Source of the DNA: Sphingomonas sp. HITSZ_GF
GTDB taxonomy: Bacteria; Pseudomonadota; Alphaproteobacteria; Sphingomonadales; Sphingomonadaceae
DNA: 64,000 bases
Direction of reading: 5' to 3'
Assembly (NCBI RefSeq): GCF_029543155.1
Contig: NZ_JARQXA010000003.1
Coordinates: 248,001-312,000 of the forward strand
The notes beneath the pieces were generated by a model. The model did no database searches. It saw only the letters and a list, made by a program, of their open reading frames with translations, and was not told where the DNA came from. A program made the position numbers and the translations under genes. The first letter of the stretch is position 1; every line of letters begins with the position of its first letter. Below, piece after piece: positions 1 through 7,728 of the stretch.

Positions 1-328
1 TATGCGCCTGGGACGAGCCCTCCCGCCCCACCGCGACGCGGACATAGCCACCGCCGGGGATGATCAGGATCGCGGCGCCGTTCGGACTGGCGGCAGGGAT
101 GACGTTGAGCATCGGCGTCGCGACATGCGTCCAGGCGATGTCGTCGGGCCCGCCGGTGGCCGAACGCTTGACCGAGATGTCCTGGATGCGGAGCCCCTCG
201 CCCCCCGGCGGCGCCTTGGGCCAGATCGGAAAGCGCTCGACCGGCGCAGCCAGCGCGGGAAGCGGGATCGTCGCGGCCGCCGCCGAACCGGCGAGCAGCG
301 TACGGCGGGTAATTTCTGGTAAGGCCAC
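1..328 (-). CDS. Secreted alpha/beta hydrolase, acetylxylan-esterase-like (partial)
   Basis: Only the first 109 codons lie in the window; the 3' part is cut off by the left edge. The GTG start follows a GGGGAT ribosome-binding-like stretch. The N-terminus has a twin-arginine-like leader (ITRRTLLAGSAAAA) and ends near PALAAP, so export by Tat is likely. Further in, the segment AILIIPGGGYVRVAVGREG matches the oxyanion-hole strand (HGGG/PGGGY type) of alpha/beta hydrolases related to acetylxylan esterases. The catalytic Ser-Asp-His triad would lie outside the window, so the substrate is inferred. The xylan-degrading genes at the other end of the window fit an esterase role, but they are 50 kb away. 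An in-frame GTG further upstream is a less likely start. Confidence 0.7.
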   Translation of the reverse strand, partial: MALPEITRRTLLAGSAAAATIPLPALAAPVERFPIWPKAPPGGEGLRIQDISVKRSATGGPDDIAWTHVATPMLNVIPAASPNGAAILIIPGGGYVRVAVGREGSSQAH

Positions 329-473
329 TCGATCCCCTATAGCGCGAAAAGGCTGAATTGGCCTTACCACTTGCGCCGGGGATCAATCAACAGGGGCCGT
401 GCCAATAGACGTCGAGGCTGGCCTCGAACGGACTCTGGATACCCACCATCACCTGGTCCGGCTACATGCACAA
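329..473. other. Intergenic region with no recognised feature
   Basis: This stretch separates the hydrolase start from the fliNOP terminator. I see no convincing ORF, promoter or RNA in it beyond the GGGGAT ribosome-binding-like sequence just upstream of the hydrolase GTG. Confidence 0.4.
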
Positions 474-507
474 ACAAAAGGGGCGGGCGCCCCCCGGCAC
501 CCGCCCC
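474..507 (-). terminator. Rho-independent terminator of fliNOP
   Basis: Read on the minus strand, a perfect 8-bp stem GGGGCGGG/CCCGCCCC with a 12-nt loop is followed by TTTTGTTTGTG. It lies 28 bases downstream of the fliP stop codon, as expected for the end of that operon. Confidence 0.85.
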
Positions 508-535
508 TTCTTCCCTGAACTTTGGCCGCCCCGCC

Positions 536-1276
536 TTAGGTGGCGAAGCTCTTGACCAGCGACCCGGCGACCAGCGCCCAGCCATCGACCAGCACGAAGA
601 AGATGATCTTCATCGGCAGCGATATCGTTGGTGGCGGCAGCATCATCATGCCCATCGCCATCAGCACCGCGGACACCGCCAGGTCGATCACCAGGAAAGG
701 CAGCAGCAGCAGGAAACCGATCTCGAAGGCGCGGCGCAGCTCGGAGATCATGAAGGCCGGCGCTAGCGTGGTGAGCGGCGTCTCGGCACGGTTCTCGATC
801 TTCTTGCCGCCCAGATCGGCGAACAGCTTGAGATCGCTATCCCGCACCTGGCCGAGCATGAACTTCTTGAACGGCTCGGCCGTGCGCTCGAACGCGACCT
901 GCTCGGTGATCTTGCCCTTGGTGTAGGGATCGACGCCCTGCTCCCACGCCTTGTTGAAGGTGGGTGCCATCACGAAGAAGCTGAGGAACAGCGCCAGGCT
1001 GATGATCACCGGATTGGGCGGCACGCCCTGCGCGCCGATGCCGGTGCGCAGCAGCGACAGCGCCACCACCATGCGGGTGAAGCTGGTAACGGTCATCAGC
1101 AGGCCCGGGGCCAGGCTGAGCACCGTCAGCATCAGGACGAGCTGGATCGCCTTGGCCGAAAGCGCGCCGTCCGGCCCCGTGCCGCCGATGTTGATCGTCG
1201 TCCCCTTCGACTGGGCATAGGCCTCAGCCGGCAGCAGGACGAGGGCGGCGAACACCGCCGCAAGGATCTTACGCAT
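536..1276 (-). CDS. fliP: Flagellar export gate protein FliP
   Basis: The 246-residue protein has an N-terminal signal sequence of about 21 residues (cleavage near AYA|Q), which is usual for FliP. Hydrophobic segments cover roughly residues 45-65, 85-105, 190-215 and 222-242. Family hallmarks include TSFTRMVVALSLLR and the C-terminal EIGFLLLLPFLVIDLAVSAVL block. FliP forms the core of the type III flagellar export gate in the inner membrane with FliQ and FliR. The start overlaps the end of fliO by 8 bases, so the two are translationally coupled. fliQ and fliR are not directly downstream here; they sit in a separate divergent operon from about 3150. Confidence 0.97.
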   Translation of the reverse strand: MRKILAAVFAALVLLPAEAYAQSKGTTINIGGTGPDGALSAKAIQLVLMLTVLSLAPGLLMTVTSFTRMVVALSLLRTGIGAQGVPPNPVIISLALFLSFFVMAPTFNKAWEQGVDPYTKGKITEQVAFERTAEPFKKFMLGQVRDSDLKLFADLGGKKIENRAETPLTTLAPAFMISELRRAFEIGFLLLLPFLVIDLAVSAVLMAMGMMMLPPPTISLPMKIIFFVLVDGWALVAGSLVKSFAT

Positions 1277-1847
1277 CGAGCGCGGCCCGGACCGCTGCGC
1301 GGTTCCACCGCGTGGTGTTGCGCGGTTCGCGGATGCGCTTGGGCGGCCGCGCCGCCGGCGTGGCGCAGGCGGCGACGACGGTGGTAGCGCGGCGATTGGT
1401 CGAAGTGCGCTTGGGCAGCTCGATCGACTTGGGAAGCTCGATCAGCTTCGAAATCTCGGGAAGCCTGGGCAGCTCGACGCGGTCGACGAGCTTGGCGAAA
1501 TTGCCGCGCAGCGCGGCAAGGTCTTCGGCCAGATTGGCGGCGGGCGCCGACTCGGCGGCCGCCTCGGGCTCGACCGGCTCGGGCGCGGCGATGCCGGTCT
1601 CGATCGTCGACTGCCCCTCGGGGCCGAACATCACCAGATGCTCCATGCCGTCGCGGCGGATCAGCGCAACCGAGCGCTTGCCGTCGACTGCGAGCCGCTC
1701 GACGATCTCGATCCGCTTGCGGCGCGAACTGGTCACGCGGCCGGGCAGCTTCACGTCATAGCGCTTCACGAACCACAGCGCGCCGGCGAGCATGCCGAGC
1801 ACGATCCCCAGCGCACCCAGGGTGCGCAGCATCGACAGGATATCCAT
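1269..1847 (-). CDS. fliO: Flagellar biosynthesis protein FliO
   Basis: The 192-residue protein has one N-terminal membrane helix (MLRTLGALGIVLGMLAGALWFV). A basic patch and a short beta-rich cytoplasmic domain (RRKRIEIVERLAVDGKRSVALIRRDG) follow; that pattern is typical of FliO. The C-terminal 70 residues are low-complexity, with Glu/Ala/Pro followed by Arg-rich sequence, and poorly conserved in the family. FliO helps assemble the FliPQR gate. The gene lies between fliN and fliP with overlapping ends on both sides (1 base with fliN, 8 with fliP), so the three form one operon. The assignment rests on the fold pattern and gene order more than on sequence motifs. Confidence 0.9.
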   Translation of the reverse strand: MDILSMLRTLGALGIVLGMLAGALWFVKRYDVKLPGRVTSSRRKRIEIVERLAVDGKRSVALIRRDGMEHLVMFGPEGQSTIETGIAAPEPVEPEAAAESAPAANLAEDLAALRGNFAKLVDRVELPRLPEISKLIELPKSIELPKRTSTNRRATTVVAACATPAARPPKRIREPRNTTRWNRAAVRAALDA

Positions 1848-2083
1848 CAGTGGCGCTGCTTCTTCACGAGCTCGGTGATCTCGAGCGACATCACTTCGCC
1901 GTCGACCAGGACCACGCCCTTGGCGACCAGCTCGTCGTTCACATAGACGAGCGAGGGATCGTCCTGGCTGCTTTCGAGGGGGATCATCGCCCCGCGGCTC
2001 ATCTGCAGGACCTGCCGGATCGGCACGTTCGCCGATCCCAGCACGATCGAGAGATCGACCATAATTCCTTCGAGCACCGACAT
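1847..2083 (-). CDS. fliN: Flagellar switch protein FliN, short paralogue
   Basis: A 78-residue protein made almost only of one SpoA (surface presentation of antigens) domain: LSIVLGSANVPIRQVLQMSRGA at the front, then VYVNDELVAKGVVLVDGEVMSLEITELV. FliN forms the base of the C-ring with FliM and docks the FliH-FliI ATPase complex. This copy lacks the N-terminal extension usually ahead of the SpoA domain. A second, full-length FliN (117 aa) is encoded downstream of fliF, so this copy is either a second C-ring subunit or a diverged paralogue. It is the first gene of a fliN-fliO-fliP operon and shares its upstream region with the divergent flgC. Confidence 0.85.
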   Translation of the reverse strand: MSVLEGIMVDLSIVLGSANVPIRQVLQMSRGAMIPLESSQDDPSLVYVNDELVAKGVVLVDGEVMSLEITELVKKQRH

Positions 2084-2103
2084 GCGCGTTCCTTTCTGGA
2101 ATA

Positions 2104-2160
2104 GTTATAGGAACCTTTTTTCCGCGTCCGGCGCCGGCCCCGGCAAATTTTGCCTACAAT
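2104..2160. promoter_or_regulatory. Divergent fliN/flgC promoter region with GGCA-N5-TGCC palindrome
   Basis: The 13-bp palindrome GGCAAATTTTGCC occupies 2142-2154. On the plus strand it is followed at once by TACAAT (2155-2160), about 40 bases before the flgC start. On the minus strand the -10-like TATAAC (complement of 2104-2109, in the context TTCCTATAAC) begins 32 bases from the palindrome and lies about 20 bases ahead of the fliN start. No TTGACA-like -35 box is visible for either direction. The palindrome recurs at other flagellar promoters in the window and probably binds the FlbD-type regulator (inference). Confidence 0.6.
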
Positions 2161-2200
2161 GGAGGAAACGGCCCGACGGGGCCTGACGGGAAGGACGATC

Positions 2201-2608
2201 ATGGACCTCAAGACCTCGCTCGGCATCTCCGCCTCGGGCCTGCGCGCGCAGTCGCTGCGCATGCGCGTGATCGCGGAAAACCTGGCGAACCAGGATTCGG
2301 TGGCGGACACGCCGGGCGGCAATCCCTATCGCCGCCGCGTGGCCAGCTTCGCAGCCGAGGTCGACCGTTCGACCGGAGGCACCGGGGTGAAGGTCAAGTC
2401 GATCGAGAACGACAAGTCCGACTTCCTGAAGGTCTATCAGCCCGGCCATCCGGCGGCTGACAAGGACGGCTATGTCCTCAAGCCCAACGTCAACGGGCTG
2501 ATCGAGACCGCCGACATGAAGGCGGCCCAGCGCAGCTACGAAGCCAATCTCAATGCCATCGAGGCCGCCAAGAGCCTGACGATGCGCACCATCGATCTCC
2601 TCAAGTAA
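2201..2608 (+). CDS. flgC: Flagellar proximal rod protein FlgC
   Basis: The 135-residue protein begins MDLKTSLGISASGLRAQS and has the rod-protein N-terminal motif RMRVIAENLANQDSV. The C-terminus (VNGLIETADMKAAQRSYEANLNAIEAAKSL) is the helix typical of FlgC. It forms part of the proximal rod and leaves the cell through the flagellar type III pathway. I chose the ATG preceded by GGGAAGGA; an in-frame ATG 51 bases upstream would lie on top of the promoter. fliE follows 12 bases later. flgB, normally next to flgC, is about 7 kb away on the other strand. Confidence 0.96.
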   Translation: MDLKTSLGISASGLRAQSLRMRVIAENLANQDSVADTPGGNPYRRRVASFAAEVDRSTGGTGVKVKSIENDKSDFLKVYQPGHPAADKDGYVLKPNVNGLIETADMKAAQRSYEANLNAIEAAKSLTMRTIDLLK

Positions 2609-2620
2609 GGAAGAAACAGC

Positions 2621-2935
2621 ATGTCCATCGGAGCACTGGATGCGATGTCGGCCTATGGCCGCGTCGCCGGCCTTGGCGGCAACAGCAAGACCGATCCCGT
2701 AAAGACCGGCGGCAGCGCCGGCGGTTTCGGCGCGATGGTCGAGAACATGGTCACCGGCACCGCCGACCAGATGCGCGCGGCCGAGAAGGCCTCGGCGATG
2801 CAGGTTGCCGGCAAGGGCGACCTGATCGACGTCGTCACCGCGATCGGCGCGGCCGAGACTGCGCTCGACACGATGGTCGCGGTGCGCGACCGCGTGGTGA
2901 ACGCATACACCGACATCATGCGGATGCAGATCTGA
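2621..2935 (+). CDS. fliE: Flagellar hook-basal body protein FliE
   Basis: A 104-residue protein of normal FliE length. The C-terminal half is the conserved helical region: KGDLIDVVTAIGAAETALD followed by AVRDRVVNAYTDIMRMQI, ending in the family's characteristic Tyr-x-x-Ile-x-Arg-Met pattern. FliE joins the MS ring to the proximal rod and is one of the first substrates of the export gate. It is preceded by GGAAG and lies directly after flgC. A palindromic repeat follows it before fliQ. Confidence 0.95.
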   Translation: MSIGALDAMSAYGRVAGLGGNSKTDPVKTGGSAGGFGAMVENMVTGTADQMRAAEKASAMQVAGKGDLIDVVTAIGAAETALDTMVAVRDRVVNAYTDIMRMQI

Positions 2936-2956
2936 CGGCAGCCCCACGCCCTACCC

Positions 2957-3061
2957 GTCACCCCGGCCTTGTGCCGGGGGCCACCGGGAGGCGAGTTCTG
3001 GGCAAGACGCTCTAGCCCATCCCACGCGGCACAGTGGACCCCGGCACAAGGCCGGGGTGAC
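2957..3061. repeat. Intergenic palindromic repeat with 23-bp perfect arms
   Basis: The outer arms, 2957-2979 and 3039-3061, are perfect inverted repeats of 23 bp that start GTCACCCCGG and carry CCTTGTGCC. The 59-bp centre is less symmetric. It lies between fliE and fliQ within one presumed operon, so a hairpin here could modulate readthrough or mRNA stability. It is a REP-like element distinct from the GTCATCCCGGCGAAAG family elsewhere in the window. Confidence 0.8.
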
Positions 3062-3149
3062 GAAGAAAGGACGGACATGGGAACGCATCTTTTCAACGGC
3101 ATTGCGACCGCGTCCAACCCGCTCCCGAATATGGATCGGTTCTAACCCC

Positions 3150-3416
3150 ATGCTGCCGTCGCAGGTCATGCAGCTGGCGCAGAGCGCGCTGATGCTGGTG
3201 CTCACCGTCGCGGGTCCGCTGCTGCTGACCTCGCTGATCGTCGGTACCCTCATCGGCCTGCTCCAGGCGCTGACGCAGATCCAGGAAACCACGCTCACCT
3301 TCGTCCCCAAGCTGCTGGCGATGGGGCTGGTGCTGCTGCTGATGCTGCCGACCATGGGCGCGGCGCTCAACGACTTCATGACGAAGATCAGCAGCCTGAT
3401 CGTGACCGGCGGATGA
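3150..3416 (+). CDS. fliQ: Flagellar export gate protein FliQ
   Basis: The ATG chosen gives an 88-residue protein, the standard FliQ length. Two long hydrophobic helices are clear (about residues 12-37 and 50-72), separated by the conserved GLLQALTQIQETTLTFVPK loop. FliQ forms part of the helical FliPQR export gate. The Shine-Dalgarno sequence is weak. Longer in-frame starts would extend into the repeat region and give a non-homologous N-terminus, so I reject them. The stop overlaps the fliR start (ATGA), which indicates coupled translation. Confidence 0.95.
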   Translation: MLPSQVMQLAQSALMLVLTVAGPLLLTSLIVGTLIGLLQALTQIQETTLTFVPKLLAMGLVLLLMLPTMGAALNDFMTKISSLIVTGG

Positions 3417-4174
3417 TCGATCTGCCTCCCGACCTCGTCGTCCAGGTCTCGGCCTTCTTCATCGTCTTCGCCCGGGTGGGCGCGGTGCTGATGCTGTTGC
3501 CGGTGTTCGGCGAGGACGCGATCCCGGGCCGCATCCGGCTGATGATCAGCTTCGCGATGGCGGCGGCGATCTACGCGCTGGTCGGCGCCCCGGCCCGCGA
3601 AGCGATCGAGGGCGGCGCAGTGCTGCCCGCCGTGCTCGTCACCGAGCTGATGACCGGGCTGGCGATGGGGATGATCGTCAAGATCCTGTTCTTCGCGGTC
3701 TCGATGGCGGGTTCGGTGATCTCCACCCAGATCGGCCTTTCCTCCGCGGTGATCTTCGATCCGGCGCAGAGCAGCAGCGCACCGCTGCTTTCCAAGTTCG
3801 TCACCATGGCCGCGGCGCTGGTGTGCATGGGCATGCAGGTCCATCACCTCTGGCTGGGCGCAGTGGTGCACAGCTATCAGAGCTTCCCGATCGGCGGCAT
3901 GCCGCCCGCACACGACTTCGCGATGCTCGCCGTTGAGGCGGTCACCCGCTCGATGACGCTGGGGCTGAGCCTGGCCGCGCCGCTCCTGATCTACGGGATC
4001 GTCTTCAACGTCGCGCTCGGCCTCTCGGCCCGCGTCGCGCCGGCGATCCAGGTCTTCTTCATCGCCCAGCCGCTCAACCTGCTGCTCGGCATCAGCCTGG
4101 CCGCCGCCACGCTCGGCACCATGCTCACCTATTTCGCCACCGCCATGGGCGATGCGATGCAGGGAGGCTGGTGA
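3413..4174 (+). CDS. fliR: Flagellar export gate protein FliR
   Basis: A 253-residue polytopic membrane protein with about six hydrophobic segments. The N-terminus (VVQVSAFFIVFARVGAVLMLLPVFG) and the central MAGSVISTQIGLSSAVIFDPAQ block are typical of FliR. The segment LSARVAPAIQVFFIAQPLNLLLG matches the conserved motif before the last helices. FliR completes the FliPQR gate and binds FlhB. It overlaps fliQ by 4 bases, and its stop codon overlaps the flhB start (TGATG), so fliQ-fliR-flhB are translated as a coupled set. Confidence 0.96.
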   Translation: MIDLPPDLVVQVSAFFIVFARVGAVLMLLPVFGEDAIPGRIRLMISFAMAAAIYALVGAPAREAIEGGAVLPAVLVTELMTGLAMGMIVKILFFAVSMAGSVISTQIGLSSAVIFDPAQSSSAPLLSKFVTMAAALVCMGMQVHHLWLGAVVHSYQSFPIGGMPPAHDFAMLAVEAVTRSMTLGLSLAAPLLIYGIVFNVALGLSARVAPAIQVFFIAQPLNLLLGISLAAATLGTMLTYFATAMGDAMQGGW

Positions 4175-5244
4175 TGTCGGGCGATACGGACCAGGACGAC
4201 AAGACACACGACCCGACAGACAAGAAGCTGGAGGACGCCCGCGAGAAGGGCGACGTGCCGATGGCGCCCGAGATGAAGCATGCTGCGATCTTCATCGGCA
4301 TGCTCGTCGTGATGGGCGGACTGGGCACCTATACGCTGCAGCTGATGGGCAATCTGTTCGTGCGGCTCTGGGGCAGCGCGGACGATTTCCGCATGGAGCC
4401 GCAGGGCGCCGAAGGCTTCGCCACCGGGCTGATGAGCGCGGTGGCGGGTGCGCTGCTGCCGATCCTCGGCACGCTGTTCGGCATCGCGCTGCTCGGCGGC
4501 ATCCTCCAGGGCCGGCCGATGATCAGCTGGAGCCGGGTGAAGCCCAAATGGTCGAAGCTCAATCCCGCGAGCGGCGCCAAGCGCATGTTCGGCAAGCAGG
4601 CGATGGTCGAATATGCCAAGACCGTGGCCAAGCTCTGCCTGGTCGGCGGCGTGGCGGCATATCTGGCATGGCCCCATGCCGCCACGATCGACGCGATGGT
4701 CGGCGCCGATCTCCAGGAAATCGGCACCTCGGCCTATGACATCGTCTATTCGATGCTGCGCCCGATCGCGATGCTGGTCGCGGCGCTCGCGCTGTTCGAC
4801 TTCGTCTGGCAGCGCCGCGCCTTCCTGAAGCGGATGCGCATGAGCCTCCAGGAGATCAAGGACGAGCACAAGCAGAGCGAAGGCGACCCGCACATCAAGG
4901 GCAAGATCCGCCAGCTCCAGATGCAGCGCTCGCGCAGCCGCATGATGCAGAACGTGCCCAAGGCCAGCGTGGTGATCACCAACCCGACCCACTATGCGGT
5001 CGCGCTGCAATATGATCATGGCGCGATGGCGGCGCCGGTGGTGGTGGCGAAGGGCGTCGACGCAGTCGCGCTCAAGATCCGCGAGATCGCCGGCGAGCAC
5101 GGCATTCCACTGGTCGAGAACCGCCCGCTCGCCCGCGCGCTCTATGCCAGCGCCGAGATCGATCACCCGATCCCGGTGGAGCATTACGCCGCCGTCGCCG
5201 AGGTGATCAGCTACGTCCTGAAGATCGCGAAGAAGAAGCGCTGA
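4174..5244 (+). CDS. flhB: Flagellar export switch protein FlhB
   Basis: A 356-residue protein with four hydrophobic segments in the first half, then a cytoplasmic domain holding the autocleavage motif NPTH at about residues 270-273 (context VVITNPTHYAVAL). FlhB cleaves itself between Asn and Pro and switches export from rod/hook to filament substrates. The N-terminus (DPTDKKLEDAREKGDVPMAPEM) is the family signature. I start at the ATG of the TGATG overlap with fliR, preceded by GGGAGG. This is the last gene of the flgC-fliE-fliQ-fliR-flhB series; the convergent gene behind it is the unrelated fadL-type porin. Confidence 0.97.
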   Translation: MSGDTDQDDKTHDPTDKKLEDAREKGDVPMAPEMKHAAIFIGMLVVMGGLGTYTLQLMGNLFVRLWGSADDFRMEPQGAEGFATGLMSAVAGALLPILGTLFGIALLGGILQGRPMISWSRVKPKWSKLNPASGAKRMFGKQAMVEYAKTVAKLCLVGGVAAYLAWPHAATIDAMVGADLQEIGTSAYDIVYSMLRPIAMLVAALALFDFVWQRRAFLKRMRMSLQEIKDEHKQSEGDPHIKGKIRQLQMQRSRSRMMQNVPKASVVITNPTHYAVALQYDHGAMAAPVVVAKGVDAVALKIREIAGEHGIPLVENRPLARALYASAEIDHPIPVEHYAAVAEVISYVLKIAKKKR

Positions 5245-5275
5245 GCGCTCCTTCCCCGCGATACTTCAGACAGCG

Positions 5276-6577
5276 TCAGAACTTGAAGCGCGCGCCAGCC
5301 GACAGCACCACCGCATGCGCGTCGCGCAGTTCTCCGTCGGTGAGGATCGGCGTCTGCGCCGCGGTGCCCGCATAGGCCGCGGTCACGCGGTCGATCGGGG
5401 CATCGGCGAAGCTGACATAGTTGGCGGCAAGGTCGAAGCTCAGCTTCTTGTTCACCGCATAGCTGCCGCCGGCACCGAAGTTCCAGCGGTTCGAATCCGG
5501 CACGCGGGCATCGCGCTCGCCGTCCTGGGTCGGCGTGATCGCGCGCTGGACACCGGCACGCAGCGTCAGCTTGGGCGACACTGCATAATCGACGCCGCCG
5601 GCATAGCTCCAGCTCGTGCGATAGTTCTCGGGGATCGCCTGGTTGACCGGCGCGCCGAGGCGGATCGCATCGAACTTGTCCCAGCCATAGCGGATCACCT
5701 GCGCGTTCAGGGTCAGCTTGTCGGTCGCCGCGAACCGGGCGCCGGCAATCGCCTGGGACGGCGTGTAGAACTTCGCCTCGACACCCGAGAGCTGCATGTT
5801 CGACGTGGCGAGCGGGCCGACCAGGCCCGAGACGGTCAGGTCACCCTTCAGCGTGTGCTCGATCGCCGACTTGTAGCTCAGGCCCAGCGTGAAGCGGTTC
5901 GAATGGAGCTGCACGCCGGCGGTCCAGCCGAAGTCCCAGCCATCGCCCTTCAACTCCTGATGCCCGTCGGCCAGCGCGGCCGACAGGTTGGGCAGCGCGT
6001 TGCTGAGGCTGGCATCGGTATATTCGATGTTCAGGCCGGCGCCGACGCGCAGCCAGTCGGTCACCGCCACGCCGATGCTCGGCTGGATGTCGATCGTGCG
6101 CAGCTTGGTCTTGTCGGCGCTGTAGCGGGCCCAGCTGTCCGCCGGATAATCGGTGGTGAAGCTGAACGGCGAAGTGATCGACAGGCCGAGCGCGACGCGG
6201 TCGTTGAGCGGCACCGCGATGGCACCCGAGGGCAGCACGCCGTTGTTGATCGGGTTGCGGGTGACGCCGTTGCCGCCGACCGGCGCGGCCGTGCTGCCCG
6301 GGCGGACGATCAGCGTGCCGTTGTCGGCGACTTCGCCGCTCGGCAGGATCGCCGAGACGCCGATCGTCGCGTCACCGCTGTCGAGGCCGCCGATCGAGGC
6401 GGGGTTCCACCAGATCGAAGCCGAGCCGGTGTCGGCCGCTTCGCCCGAAAAGGCACGGCCGGCGCCGCGGGCAGACTGTTCCTGGAGGTAGAAGGCCTGG
6501 GCGTTGGCAGCCTGAGAGAAGCCGATCAGCGCGAACAGCGCGCCGCCGGCGGCAAGCGAATACTTGTAGGGGGACAT
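5276..6577 (-). CDS. FadL/TodX-family outer membrane transport protein
   Basis: A 433-residue protein with a cleavable signal peptide (about 26 residues, ending ANAQA) and the FadL pattern after it: SARGAGRAFSGEAADTGSASIWWNPASIGGL, where the NPA(A/S) element belongs to the N-terminal hatch. The rest is rich in alternating beta-strand sequence and ends in the aromatic SAGARFKF that outer membrane barrels need. The family takes up long-chain fatty acids or other hydrophobic compounds; the actual ligand is unknown. It lies 48 bases behind the DUF2147 gene on the same strand and probably shares its mRNA. Neither is flagellar, so this pair interrupts the flagellar cluster. Confidence 0.9.
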   Translation of the reverse strand: MSPYKYSLAAGGALFALIGFSQAANAQAFYLQEQSARGAGRAFSGEAADTGSASIWWNPASIGGLDSGDATIGVSAILPSGEVADNGTLIVRPGSTAAPVGGNGVTRNPINNGVLPSGAIAVPLNDRVALGLSITSPFSFTTDYPADSWARYSADKTKLRTIDIQPSIGVAVTDWLRVGAGLNIEYTDASLSNALPNLSAALADGHQELKGDGWDFGWTAGVQLHSNRFTLGLSYKSAIEHTLKGDLTVSGLVGPLATSNMQLSGVEAKFYTPSQAIAGARFAATDKLTLNAQVIRYGWDKFDAIRLGAPVNQAIPENYRTSWSYAGGVDYAVSPKLTLRAGVQRAITPTQDGERDARVPDSNRWNFGAGGSYAVNKKLSFDLAANYVSFADAPIDRVTAAYAGTAAQTPILTDGELRDAHAVVLSAGARFKF

Positions 6578-6625
6578 GGGGTAATCCTTGATACGCGGTA
6601 CTGAACGGAAACAGGGAAACGCGCC

Positions 6626-7045
6626 TTAGCGGACGCGGGTCCAGGTCTGGGTGCGGCAGAAGGGCTTGAACACGCAGCCACGCAGGTTGAGCTGGTCGTT
6701 GCCGCTCATCGTGACTTCGGCGCTGTAGGTCTTGCCGTCTTCGGCATTGTAGATCTTGCCGCCATACCAGCCGGCGCCCTGCTGCTTGAAGCCGGACAGG
6801 ATCTGCAGGCCCATCAGCCGGCGGCCGCGCAGCGACTTGTCGCTGTTCTGGGCATCGGCCATGTTCGGATTGGCGCGCAGCTTGTCCGAGGTGACGATCT
6901 TGCCGCAGATCGACGCGCCGCAGCGCGAGATCTCGACGATCCCATTGTGCACCGGGGTCTTCCAGCGGCCGACAACCGCGTCGGCGGACTGGGGTGCCGG
7001 GGTCGCTGCGAAGGCGAGCCCCATAAGCAAAGCCAACATAGGCAT
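6626..7045 (-). CDS. DUF2147 family periplasmic protein
   Basis: The start chosen gives 139 residues beginning MPMLALLMGLAFAATPAPQSA, a short signal peptide; it is preceded by GAGGAGAG. Longer in-frame starts would lack a signal peptide and a ribosome site. The mature part has the DUF2147 layout: DAVVGRWKTPVHNGIVEI at the front, ISRCGASICGKIV with two cysteines, GLQILSGFKQQGAGWYGGKIYNAEDGKTY, and a second Cys pair near the end (RGCVFKPFC). The family is secreted, and its function is not established. It is upstream of, and probably cotranscribed with, the FadL-type porin. Confidence 0.85.
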   Translation of the reverse strand: MPMLALLMGLAFAATPAPQSADAVVGRWKTPVHNGIVEISRCGASICGKIVTSDKLRANPNMADAQNSDKSLRGRRLMGLQILSGFKQQGAGWYGGKIYNAEDGKTYSAEVTMSGNDQLNLRGCVFKPFCRTQTWTRVR

Positions 7046-7104
7046 ACTCTCCTCGAGGGGTCTCCATGCCGCGCTCTGCCGGTCGGTCATGGGTGAAACG
7101 ATTA

Positions 7105-7119
7105 CGCGTTTCGAACGCG
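7105..7119. promoter_or_regulatory. 15-bp palindrome upstream of the DUF2147-fadL pair
   Basis: CGCGTT-TCG-AACGCG is a perfect inverted repeat with a 3-bp spacer. It lies about 60 bases upstream of the DUF2147 start codon and could be an operator. The cognate regulator is unknown. Confidence 0.35.
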
Positions 7120-7222
7120 AAACCGCTGTCGCCTCCCTAGGTTCCAAAGAACCGGTATGCAATTGCGTTCGGATTTGAAACTGAAAACCCGCAGATGCCG
7201 TAGCGGAAAACCAGGCCCGGAA

Positions 7223-7648
7223 TCAGGCCTGAAGATCGAGTTTGGCGAGCTCGACTCGCACGCGCACGTCGATATCGGCCAGGATCGCGGCCAGTGTGGG
7301 GTCTTCGGAGGCCTCGAAGGTCTCCGACCATTCGACGATCGCCTGGAGCCGCGCGGGGCTGACCACGCCGGCGACGAGCTCGCGGTGGAGCCCCTCGAGC
7401 TGATCGAGGCCGCGCTGGGCGTCGACCGCCTGCTTGCGGCGGCGCTCGATCGCGGGATCGGCCGCGGCGAGCGTGACGAGCATCGCCACCGACGGATTGA
7501 GCGGCTGTGCGGCGTTGGTGCCCTGCTGCGGCAGCGGCGCGCGGGCGGCCGGTGCCTCCCCCTCGCCCACCGAGAAACCGGACGCAGCCTTGGGCAGCGC
7601 GGCCATCAGGCTACGCAGCAAGGGTGCTTGCAGGTTCTCGATACGCAC
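7223..7648 (-). CDS. fliX: Flagellar assembly regulator FliX
   Basis: The 141-residue protein starts at GTG (MRIENLQAPLLRSLM). Its C-terminal two thirds fit FliX: a conserved helical region NPSVAMLVTLAAADPAIERRRKQAVDAQRGLDQLEGLHRELV and then SPARLQAIVEWSETFEASEDPTLAAILADIDVRVRVELAKL. In Caulobacter FliX couples early basal-body assembly to the activity of FlbD. FlbD is encoded in this window, so the pair is likely to work together. It is divergent from flgI, and the GGCA-N5-TGCC palindrome lies just ahead of its start, where a bound protein could also repress it (inference). Confidence 0.88.
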   Translation of the reverse strand: MRIENLQAPLLRSLMAALPKAASGFSVGEGEAPAARAPLPQQGTNAAQPLNPSVAMLVTLAAADPAIERRRKQAVDAQRGLDQLEGLHRELVAGVVSPARLQAIVEWSETFEASEDPTLAAILADIDVRVRVELAKLDLQA

Positions 7649-7663
7649 GAAATCTCGTCCTCG

Positions 7664-7693
7664 GGCACTTTTTGCCTACCTCTATCCTATAAG
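7664..7693 (+). promoter_or_regulatory. flgI promoter with GGCA-N5-TGCC palindrome
   Basis: Palindrome GGCACTTTTTGCC (7664-7676) is followed after 11 bases by TATAAG (7688-7693) in the context ATCCTATAAG. The flgI ATG lies 36 bases further on. The palindrome is also 15 bases upstream of the divergent fliX start. No TTGACA box is visible. Confidence 0.6.
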
Positions 7694-7728
7694 AGAATTA
7701 TCGGAAATTTTCCACTTCCAGAGGGTTT

